Position numbers and translations under genes: made by a program. From contig JAIYAM010000011.1 in NCBI GenBank assembly GCA_027489065.1, forward strand, positions 1-47,972: a DNA stretch of 47,972 nucleotides, given 5' to 3'. The number at the start of each line of letters is the position of its first letter. Position 1 is the stretch's first letter. The notes below the pieces were generated by a model. The model saw only the letters and a list, made by a program, of their open reading frames with translations, was not told where the DNA came from and searched no databases. Below, in pieces: positions 41,692 to 47,972 of the stretch. Source of the DNA: Erythrobacteraceae bacterium (lineage in GTDB: Bacteria > Pseudomonadota > Alphaproteobacteria > Sphingomonadales > Sphingomonadaceae).

Positions 41692-42246
41692 TCAGCCCAG
41701 CAGCAGCACGTTCATCAACCGGCCGGGCAGGATGAAGGAAGCAATGCCGGGGAGCATCAGCGCGAGCAGGTAAGTCCGCACGAGGTGATTCTTGTGCGCG
41801 GCGATGTCGCCCTTGCGCGCGGTCGCCACCACCTTCCAGGCGGCATGGAAGGTCAGCGGCACGAAGAGGTGGATCCAGCTGAAGCTGCCGCTCGTCTTGA
41901 TGAAGATCGCGGTGGTGGCGGTGATCAGCATCAGCACCATCCAGACCTTGCCGAGCTGCTTGTGGGCCGGCGTGCCCTTCTTCGCGAGCAGCAGCCAGCC
42001 GCCCAGCGGGATCGTCGGCAGGACCGCGGCAACGTGGAGGATGACCGGCAGTTTGGCATAGGTGCTCACGTCCGGCGCCATGCCCAGCGCCGTCCGGCCG
42101 AGCGCCCACACGATCATGAAGCTCATCGTGAAGCAGGCGAGGCTGACGGCGGTGCGGGTCGCCGGTCCGATGTCGAAGCTGCCCTTCGCGGTTGCCTTCG
42201 GGGCAGCGGCGGTGCGGGCGAAACGGGGGAGCGTGATGGCATTCAT
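41692..42246 (-). CDS. DUF2306 membrane protein
   Basis: A 184-residue protein with four or five transmembrane helices. It shows the DUF2306 pattern: LPVILHVAAVLPTIPLGGWL, GTPAHKQLGKVWMVLMLITA, and HLFVPLTFHAAWKVVATARK followed by AAHKNHLVRTYLLALMLPGI. The conserved His residues could bind heme or metal, but this is not established. The ATG at 42246 has GAGGAGA upstream. It is divergent from a LytTR regulator, which probably controls it; this pairing is common. Confidence 0.85.
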   Translation of the reverse strand: MNAITLPRFARTAAAPKATAKGSFDIGPATRTAVSLACFTMSFMIVWALGRTALGMAPDVSTYAKLPVILHVAAVLPTIPLGGWLLLAKKGTPAHKQLGKVWMVLMLITATTAIFIKTSGSFSWIHLFVPLTFHAAWKVVATARKGDIAAHKNHLVRTYLLALMLPGIASFILPGRLMNVLLLG

Positions 42247-42300
42247 GGCGGGTCTCCTCGAACGGGTGAGTGGTTGCCGGACCGGTGTGCCTCGGCCCCG

Positions 42301-42327
42301 TTCGCGGGCAATCGCGCCTTCGCGGGC
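42301..42327 (+). promoter_or_regulatory. Direct repeat TTCGCGGGC between DUF2306 and LytTR genes
   Basis: TTCGCGGGC occurs at 42301-42309 and 42319-42327 (18-bp offset) in the gap between the two divergent genes. LytTR proteins bind paired direct repeats, so this is a candidate site, although the usual offset is nearer 21-22 bp and the region is GC-rich. Confidence 0.3.
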
Positions 42328-42408
42328 GGGCCGCGCCATGCGCGAATTGTCCGCACATCCGCCGCTCTGCCACTTTACGAAGCGCGAACGGGCCGTCAGG
42401 AAAGTGCC

Positions 42409-43257
42409 ATGACCGCCGAACCGTTCGCCGCGCCGGCCTCTCCCCGACACGCGCTCGTGCGCCGGATCATCGTCGATCTGGCGGCGATGACCGCGATCGG
42501 CGTGTTCCTCGCCATTCTCGGCCCGTTCGGCAGCATCGCCGCGCCCCTGCCCGAGCGGCTGGTGACATGGCTCGGCTTCGCGTGGCTCGGCTATGCCTGC
42601 TACCGCCCGATGCAGAGCGTGGCGAGCTGGGGGGAGCGCGTGCTCGCCCTGCCGCGCTGGGGGGTGCTGGCGGCGGCGGTTCTGGTGGGCACGGTGCCGA
42701 TGACCCTCGCCGTGATCGCGGTGAGCCGCCTCGGCTCCGACGACTGGCGCTGGCCGAGCCTCGAGGGGGTGATGGGCACCTATTTCTCGGTGCTGGTGAT
42801 CGGCGGGGCGGTGACGGTGCTGTTCAACCTGGTGCAGGGGCGCCCGCGCGAGATTGTGGTGATGCCGGTGCCTGTGCCTGCGCCGGTGGTGGCTCCCACC
42901 CCTGCTGCGGGCCCGCCTCCCGCGCCCGTCCCCGCCCCGCCGCCGCCCAATCCGCTCATCGACCAGCTTCCCGCCGAGCTTGGCAGCGACATCGTCGCGC
43001 TCGAGATGGAGGACCACTATGTCCGTGTACATACCGCGCTGGGATCGGCGCTGGTGCTGATGCGGCTGCGCGATGCGATGGCGCTGGTCGCGGAAATCGA
43101 GGGGATGCAGGTCCACCGCAGCTGGTGGGTCGCGAGGGGCGCGGTGGACGATGTGATCCGCGACGGGCGCAATGTCCGCCTGAGGCTCGCCCGCGGGATC
43201 GAGGCCCCGGTCGCCCGCGCCAAGATTGCCGATTTGCGCGACGCGCGCTGGATCTAA
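42409..43257 (+). CDS. Membrane-anchored LytTR transcriptional regulator
   Basis: A 282-residue protein. Four hydrophobic helices fill residues about 20-42, 52-70, 84-106 and 122-142. A Pro/Val linker follows (PVPVPAPVVAPTPAAGPPPA). The LytTR DNA-binding domain is at about 185-280 with the signature IVALEMEDHYVRVHT, then LVLMRLRDAMALV, VHRSWWVARGAV and VRLRLARGIEAPVARA. No receiver domain is present, so it senses through the membrane part rather than phosphorylation. It lies opposite the DUF2306 gene. The ATG at 42409 has AGGAAAG upstream. Confidence 0.92.
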   Translation: MTAEPFAAPASPRHALVRRIIVDLAAMTAIGVFLAILGPFGSIAAPLPERLVTWLGFAWLGYACYRPMQSVASWGERVLALPRWGVLAAAVLVGTVPMTLAVIAVSRLGSDDWRWPSLEGVMGTYFSVLVIGGAVTVLFNLVQGRPREIVVMPVPVPAPVVAPTPAAGPPPAPVPAPPPPNPLIDQLPAELGSDIVALEMEDHYVRVHTALGSALVLMRLRDAMALVAEIEGMQVHRSWWVARGAVDDVIRDGRNVRLRLARGIEAPVARAKIADLRDARWI

Positions 43258-43267
43258 GGGCCAAGAA

Positions 43268-43299
43268 AAAGGCCCCCGGTGTCCCCACCGGAGGCCTTT
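43268..43299. terminator. Bidirectional terminator between LytTR gene and katG
   Basis: AAAGGCC...CCGGTG (43268-43281) pairs with CACCGG...GGCCTTT (43286-43299) with one internal mismatch. A/T runs on both sides allow it to stop transcription from either direction. Confidence 0.85.
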
Positions 43300-43320
43300 C
43301 CTGTTTCAGCGTGTCACCCC

Positions 43321-45540
43321 TCAGGCGTGGTATTTCGCCCAGGTCACATCGAAGCGGTCCGCGTTCATCACCTTGTTCCAGGCCGAGATGAAGTCGCACA
43401 CGAACTTGCCCTCGTTCCCGTTCTCGGCATAGACCTCGGCCTGCGCGCGCAGCTGCGAGTTCGATCCGAACACGAGATCGGTGCGGGTCGCGCGCCACTT
43501 TTCCTCGCCCGTCGCGCGGTCGACGCCGACATATTCCTCGTCCCCGCTCTCGTCCACGGGCGACCACTTGGTGCCCATGTCGAGGAGGTTGCGGAAGAAG
43601 TCGGGCGTGAGCTTGCCCGGGGTTTCGGTCAGCACGCCGATGCGGTGGCCGTGGTGGGCATGATCGCTCACCGCGCCCAGCGCGCGAAGGCCGCCGACCA
43701 GCACCGTCAGTTCGGGGATGGACAGGCCGAGCAGGTGCGCCCGGTCGATCAGCATCTCCTCGGTGCGGACCTGCGCCTTGGTCTTGAGGTAGTTGCGGAA
43801 GCCGTCGGCAAAGGGCTCCATCGGCTCGAAGCTTGCCGCATCGGTATGCTCCTGCGTGGCATCGCCGCGCCCGCCGAGGAACGGCACGGTCACGTCATGC
43901 CCAGCATCGCGCGCCGCCTTCTCGACCGCCGCCGAGCCCGCCAGCACGATCGCGTCGGCCATGGAGAGGCTGCCGCGATGCTGCTCGATGGTGTCGAGCA
44001 CCTTGGCGAGTTCCGCCGGATCGTTGACCGCCCAGTTACGCTGCGGCTCGAGCCGGATGCGCGCGCCGTTGGCCCCGCCGCGGTGGTCGGAGTTGCGGTA
44101 GGTCGAGGCCGAGGCCCAGGCCGCCTTGACCAGCTCGCGCACCGAAAGCCCGCTGCCGAGAATGGCCTGCTTGAAGCGGGCGACCTCCGCGTCGGACGGC
44201 GTCGTGCCGGCGGGAACCGGGTCCTGCCAGATCAGCGTTTCTTCCGGCACTTCCGGGCCGAGGTAGCGGACCTTGGGCCCCATGTCGCGGTGGCACAGCT
44301 TGAACCACGCGCGGGCGAAGGCATCGTCGAGCGCGGCCTGGTCCTTGTGGAACCGTTCCGAGATCGCGCGGTAGCCGGGGTCACGCTTCAGCGCCATGTC
44401 GGCGGTGGTCATCATGGTCGGCACGCGCTTGTTCGGGTCGCGCGCGTCGGGAGCCATGTCTTCCGGATCGGGGTTGATCGGCTGCCACTGGTGCGCGCCG
44501 GCCGGGGACTTCACCAGCTCGAAATCGTACTTGAACAGGATGCGGAAGTAGTCGCCGCCCCACTTGGTGGGGTTGTTCGACCACGCGCCCTCGATCCCCG
44601 AGGTGGTGATCTGGCCGCGCTCGATCTCCTTCTCGTCGTTGAGCCAGCCGAAGCCCATGAGGTGCAGGTCCATGCCCTCCGGCGCGCTGCCGAAGGTGTC
44701 CGAAGGCTCGGCGCCGTGGGCCTTGCCGAAGGCGTGACCGCCGGCGACCAGCGCGACGGTTTCCTCGTCGTTCATCGCCATGCGGCTGAAGGTCTCGCGC
44801 ATGTCGCGGGCCATGCCTTCCGGATCATGCGGGTTGCCCTGCGGCCCTTCGGGATTGACGTAGATGAGACCCATCTGGATCGCGGCGAGCGGGTTCTCGA
44901 GCGCCTTGCCTTCCTTGGCATTGATGCGGGTGGCGACGCCTTCGTTGACCCACTGCTCCTCGGTGCCCCAGTAGACGCTCTCAGGCTCGTACACGTCGGC
45001 GCGGCCGCCCCCGAAGCCGAACACCGGGCCGCCCATCGATTCGATGGCGACATTGCCGGTGAGGATGAAGAGGTCGGCCCAGCTGATGTTCTTCCCGTAC
45101 TTCTGCTTGATCGGCCACAGCAGGCGCCGCGCCTTGTCGAGGTTGCCGTTGTCGGGCCAGGAGTTGAGCGGGGCGAAGCGCTGCTGGCCGGAGTTCGCGC
45201 CGCCGCGCCCGTCACCGGTGCGGTAGGTCCCCGCCGCGTGCCATGCCATGCGGATGAAGAAGGGACCGTAGTGGCCGTAATCCGCCGGCCACCAACTCTG
45301 GCTGTCGGTCATCAGCGCGGTGAGATCGGCCTTCAGCGCGGCATAGTCGAGCGTGTTGAACGCCTCGGCGTAGTCGAAGTCCTCGCCATAGGGGTTCGCG
45401 CTCTTGCCCTGCTGGGTCAGGATGTCGAGCTGCATGGCCTCGGGCCACCAGTCGCGGTTGGTGCGGCCCAGCAGGCTGCGCATCTGGTTGCTGCCGTGGA
45501 ACGGGCAGCCGCCGCTCATATCTCCGGTTTTGGCGTCCAT
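43321..45540 (-). CDS. katG: Catalase-peroxidase KatG
   Basis: A 739-residue bifunctional heme catalase-peroxidase. The distal site is Arg97, Trp100 and His101 in [11 protein letters not shown]. The catalase-specific Met-Tyr-Trp crosslink is possible from Trp100, Tyr227 in LIYVNPEGP and Met254 in RMAMNDEET. The proximal heme ligand is His269 in [11 protein letters not shown]. The C-terminal duplicated domain contains [20 protein letters not shown]. It removes hydrogen peroxide in the cytoplasm. GAGGAGAG precedes the ATG. I could not find a convincing OxyR motif in the 295-bp upstream gap. Confidence 0.98.
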   Translation of the reverse strand: MDAKTGDMSGGCPFHGSNQMRSLLGRTNRDWWPEAMQLDILTQQGKSANPYGEDFDYAEAFNTLDYAALKADLTALMTDSQSWWPADYGHYGPFFIRMAWHAAGTYRTGDGRGGANSGQQRFAPLNSWPDNGNLDKARRLLWPIKQKYGKNISWADLFILTGNVAIESMGGPVFGFGGGRADVYEPESVYWGTEEQWVNEGVATRINAKEGKALENPLAAIQMGLIYVNPEGPQGNPHDPEGMARDMRETFSRMAMNDEETVALVAGGHAFGKAHGAEPSDTFGSAPEGMDLHLMGFGWLNDEKEIERGQITTSGIEGAWSNNPTKWGGDYFRILFKYDFELVKSPAGAHQWQPINPDPEDMAPDARDPNKRVPTMMTTADMALKRDPGYRAISERFHKDQAALDDAFARAWFKLCHRDMGPKVRYLGPEVPEETLIWQDPVPAGTTPSDAEVARFKQAILGSGLSVRELVKAAWASASTYRNSDHRGGANGARIRLEPQRNWAVNDPAELAKVLDTIEQHRGSLSMADAIVLAGSAAVEKAARDAGHDVTVPFLGGRGDATQEHTDAASFEPMEPFADGFRNYLKTKAQVRTEEMLIDRAHLLGLSIPELTVLVGGLRALGAVSDHAHHGHRIGVLTETPGKLTPDFFRNLLDMGTKWSPVDESGDEEYVGVDRATGEEKWRATRTDLVFGSNSQLRAQAEVYAENGNEGKFVCDFISAWNKVMNADRFDVTWAKYHA

Positions 45541-45669
45541 GATCGTCTCTCCTCTCGAAATCAGACTCGCCTGTGAGCGTAGCCTATGAGCGGAGGATGA
45601 CGCTTTCGGGATGGAGCGTCCAATCGATTAATGCGCGGATTTTGATTGAGTGGGGCGATTAGTTGATCT

Positions 45670-45773
45670 CGTCATTGCGAGCCGCAGGCGAAGCAATCCA
45701 TGGCCTGCCGTTCCTGCAAGTCGGGCCGTCGATCCGTGGATTGCCGCGTCGCCTTCGGCTCCTCGCAATGACG
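45670..45773. repeat. 104-bp palindromic repeat, copy B
   Basis: CGTCATTGCGAG at the left end and CTCGCAATGACG at the right end are exact inverses. The left arm (45670-45703) equals the reverse complement of the right arm of copy A (14310-14343) with no mismatch in 34 bp; the right arm matches the left arm of copy A with two differences in 40. It lies between katG and the terminator after ahpF. Confidence 0.85.
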
Positions 45774-45777
45774 AACA

Positions 45778-45816
45778 AAAAAGGGCGGGCTCTCCAGTCG
45801 AGAGCCCGCCCTTTTT
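45778..45816 (-). terminator. Strong terminator after ahpF
   Basis: GGGCGGGCTCTC (45783-45794) pairs perfectly with GAGAGCCCGCCC (45800-45811) around CAGTC, and the stem is extended by A/T runs on both sides. It ends leftward ahpF transcription and could also work from the other side. Confidence 0.93.
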
Positions 45817-45835
45817 CAAGTTGGCGATCTGGCGC

Positions 45836-47425
45836 TTACGCCGCCTGCGCCACTTCCTCGACCGGCTCGTTGCGAATGAGGAAGTCGAAGGCGCCGAGGC
45901 CCGCCTTCGCGCCTTCGCCCATCGCGACGACGATCTGCTTGTGCGGCACGGTGGTGCAATCGCCCGCGGCATAGATGCCGGGGATGTTCGTCGCGCCGTG
46001 ATCGTCGATCACGATCTCCCCGAACTTGCTTAGCTCGAGGCCCGTCTCGCGCAGCCATTCGGTGTTGGGGACGAGGCCGATCTGCACGAACACACCTTCG
46101 AGGACGATGCGGCGTTCCTCGCCATTGGCGCGGTTCTTCACGACGAGGCCGTTCACCCGCTTGCCGTCACCCAGCACTTCGGTGGTCTGGCCGTTGGTGA
46201 TGATCTCGACATTCGGCATCGAACGCAGCTTGCGCTGGAGCACTTCGTCGGCGCGCAGCTTCACGTCGAATTCGATCAGGGTCACGTGGCCGACGATCCC
46301 GGCAAGGTCGATGGCCGCTTCGACGCCGGAGTTGCCGCCGCCGATTACCGCGATGCGCTTGCCCTTGAACAGCGGGCCGTCGCAGTGCGGGCAATAGGCG
46401 ACGCCCTTGTTGCGATACTCCGCTTCGCCCGGCACGCCGAGGTTGCGCCAGCGCGCGCCGGTGGAGAGGATCAGCGAACGCGCCTTGAGGCTCGCGCCGT
46501 TGGCCATCACGACTTCGTGGTAGCCGCCCACGTCCTTCGCCGCGCGCAGCTCCACCGCGCGGGCGAGGTCCATCAGGTCGATCTCGTATTCGCCGACATG
46601 CTTCTTGAGGCTGTCGGTCAGCTTGGGGCCTTCGGTGTAGGGGGTGCCGGGGAGGTTCTCGATCCCGAGCGTATCCATCAGCTGCCCGCCGAAGCGTTCC
46701 GCCGCGATGCCGGTGCTGAAGCCCTTGCGCGCGGTATAGACCGCCGCCGCCGCGCCAGCCGGGCCGCCGCCGACCACCAGCACCTCGAAGGGCGCCTTGG
46801 CGGCAAGCTTCTCCGCCTGCTTCGCGCCGGCGTTGACGTCGAGCTTGGCGAGGATCTCGGCCAGTTCCATCTTGCCGTTGTAGAAGCTCTCGCCGTTGAG
46901 GAAGGTCGCAGGGACCGCCATGATGTCTCGGGCCTCGACTTCGCTCTGGAAGGTGCCGCCTTCGATCAGGGTTGCGGTGACGCGCGGGTTCTCGAGCGCC
47001 ATCAGGGTCAGCGCCTGCACCACGTCGGGGCAGTTGTGGCACGACAGCGAGAAGAACATCTCGAAATTGTAGTCGCCTTCCAGCGCGCGGACCTGCTCGA
47101 TCAGGTCGGCATCGACCTTGGGCGGGTGGCCGCCGGCCCACAGCAGGGCGAGCACCAGCGATGTAAATTCGTGGCCCATCGGCAGACCCGCAAAACGCAC
47201 CCACTTCTCCGCATCGCTCGCGCGGCGGATGACGAAGCTGGGCTTGCGGGCGTCTGTCCCGTCGAAACGCGCGGTGACGGACTCGTGCAGCGAGGCGATC
47301 TGTTCGATCAGCTGACGGGTCTGGCGCGACTTCTCGCTGTCGTCGAGCGAGGCGACAAGTTCCACGCCTTCGCGCAAGTTGGCGAGGTAGGTCTTGAGCT
47401 GGGCCTGCATGGCGGCGTCGAGCAT
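45836..47425 (-). CDS. ahpF: Alkyl hydroperoxide reductase subunit F
   Basis: A 529-residue NADH-dependent flavoprotein that reduces AhpC. The N-terminal thioredoxin-like domain holds the redox pair Cys129/Cys132 (LSCHNCPD). The thioredoxin-reductase-like part has the FAD motif [20 protein letters not shown], the active disulfide Cys345/Cys348 (YCPHCDGP), the NAD motif [15 protein letters not shown] and a final [20 protein letters not shown]. All four Cys have the same residue numbers as in the E. coli protein. GGAGGAA precedes the ATG at 47425. ahpC lies upstream on the same strand, 223 bp away. Confidence 0.98.
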   Translation of the reverse strand: MLDAAMQAQLKTYLANLREGVELVASLDDSEKSRQTRQLIEQIASLHESVTARFDGTDARKPSFVIRRASDAEKWVRFAGLPMGHEFTSLVLALLWAGGHPPKVDADLIEQVRALEGDYNFEMFFSLSCHNCPDVVQALTLMALENPRVTATLIEGGTFQSEVEARDIMAVPATFLNGESFYNGKMELAEILAKLDVNAGAKQAEKLAAKAPFEVLVVGGGPAGAAAAVYTARKGFSTGIAAERFGGQLMDTLGIENLPGTPYTEGPKLTDSLKKHVGEYEIDLMDLARAVELRAAKDVGGYHEVVMANGASLKARSLILSTGARWRNLGVPGEAEYRNKGVAYCPHCDGPLFKGKRIAVIGGGNSGVEAAIDLAGIVGHVTLIEFDVKLRADEVLQRKLRSMPNVEIITNGQTTEVLGDGKRVNGLVVKNRANGEERRIVLEGVFVQIGLVPNTEWLRETGLELSKFGEIVIDDHGATNIPGIYAAGDCTTVPHKQIVVAMGEGAKAGLGAFDFLIRNEPVEEVAQAA

Positions 47426-47648
47426 GGGTAGTTCCTCCGAAGCGCGCAAAAGAGCCGCGCGAGAAATCAGGTATGTTCTGTGGTCAGGTAACGCGGGACC
47501 GGACAGCCCTGCCCCGATAGGGGGGAGGGGGCGGGCATCCGGTCCCGGCTACGACCCGAGGGCTCAGAAATCGGCTCTCGGGATTTGCGGCCAGCGCGAG
47601 GCTGCGGGGGAGGGGGGAGAGCCTGCGCGCCGGCCGATGGTGTAAGGC

Positions 47649-47972
47649 TTAGATCTTGCCGACCAGGTCGAGCGAGGGAGCCAGCGTGTCGCTGCCTTCT
47701 TCCCACGCCGCCGGGCAGACCTGACCGGGGTTGGCGCGCACGTACTGGGCCGCCTTGATCTTGCGGGTCATTTCGTTGGCATTGCGGCCCACGCCCTCGC
47801 AGGTGATTTCCATGATCTGGATCACGCCGTCCGGATCGACCACGAAGGTCGCACGGTCGGCAAGGCCGGCGCCTTCACGCAGCACGCCGAAGTTGTTCGA
47901 CAGCACGTGGTTCTGGTCGCCGAGGAACGGGAAGGTCAGCTTGCCGATCTTGTCCGAGGTGTCGTGCCAGGC
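47649..47972 (-). CDS. ahpC: Alkyl hydroperoxide reductase subunit C (5' end cut by window)
   Basis: The last 107 codons and stop of a typical 2-Cys peroxiredoxin, AhpC (about 187 residues in full). Visible blocks are WHDTSDKIGKLTFPFLGD, NNFGVLREGAGLADRATFVV, VIQIMEITCEGVGRNANEMT, and the resolving-cysteine segment GQVCPAAWEEGSDTL. It reduces hydrogen peroxide and organic hydroperoxides using AhpF. The peroxidatic Cys lies in the part outside the window. The 223-bp gap to ahpF holds GC-rich stem-forming sequence and no gene I can support. Confidence 0.97.
   Translation of the reverse strand, partial: AWHDTSDKIGKLTFPFLGDQNHVLSNNFGVLREGAGLADRATFVVDPDGVIQIMEITCEGVGRNANEMTRKIKAAQYVRANPGQVCPAAWEEGSDTLAPSLDLVGKI

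Noticed and set aside
45541..45660. OxyR binding site before katG
   Set aside because: No convincing ATAG-N7-CTAT-type pattern could be found by eye.
47426..47648. Small ORFs in the ahpC-ahpF gap
   Set aside because: Frames are GC-shadow-like, with no ribosome binding site or recognisable sequence.

Overview
This is a GC-rich (by eye about 65-68 %) alphaproteobacterial chromosome segment. It looks like a sphingomonad of the Erythrobacteraceae type (Erythrobacter/Porphyrobacter group). The reasons are the NDUFA12 / DUF2155 / aat neighbourhood, two large TonB-dependent receptors, the sphingomonad-style RecX, a bchE-bchJ pair for bacteriochlorophyll synthesis, and dispersed palindromic repeats. 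Two perfect parS centromere sites 14.9 kb apart place the window in the origin-proximal part of the chromosome. No rRNA, insertion sequence, prophage or CRISPR array is visible. No gene-free stretch exceeds 300 bases; the largest gaps are 45541-45835 (katG leader, palindromic repeat, terminator) and 2692-2951 (two palindromic repeats).

Layout. 1-4700: a truncated TelA-family gene, a DUF389 membrane protein, a small membrane protein of lower GC, two REP-like palindromes and a fatty acyl-AMP ligase. 4845-7810: recX, a DUF192 lipoprotein, NDUFA12, a DUF2155 lipoprotein and aat; the last two converge with a 163-bp antisense overlap. 7904-11100: tRNA-Trp, a 50-residue ORF, secE, nusG, a 62-residue Cys-pair ORF, rplK, rplA and a terminator, which is the core translation/secretion block. 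11223-14199: a small membrane protein, a CelD/FemAB-like acyltransferase, a polysaccharide deacetylase and a CinA-N domain protein. 14241-20840: a palindromic repeat, a Baeyer-Villiger-type flavin monooxygenase and two TonB-dependent receptors. 21003-27167: a fatty-acid degradation cluster (acyl-CoA dehydrogenase, enoyl-CoA hydratase, two thiolase-superfamily proteins, an AhpD-like protein and a VOC protein). 27318-29655: hppD translationally coupled to a lipoprotein intradiol dioxygenase, then a VOC protein. 29780-32000: overlapping bchE-bchJ. 32000-34604: three poorly characterised genes, an RHH regulator and an SPFH protein. 34751-41680: a TIR-TolB-TPR protein, a small lipoprotein, a Sel1-repeat/trypsin-like protease and a SLOG/2TM membrane protein. 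41692-43257: a DUF2306 membrane protein divergent from a membrane-bound LytTR regulator. 43321-47972: katG, ahpF and ahpC (truncated), a peroxide-defence block.

The most unusual signal is at the two parS sites (22200 and 37080). Each is followed, on the same strand, by a tandem array of GGGTCT hexamers with an exact 11-bp period: four units after the first site and seven, some degenerate, after the second. The arrays are intergenic, start in nearly the same phase relative to parS, and are not explained by any gene. They look like binding platforms for an unidentified protein working with ParB-parS. A second theme is 34.7-41.7 kb, where a TIR protein, a trypsin-like protease with Sel1 repeats and a SLOG/2TM protein sit together, a set of domains typical of nucleotide-signalling conflict systems.
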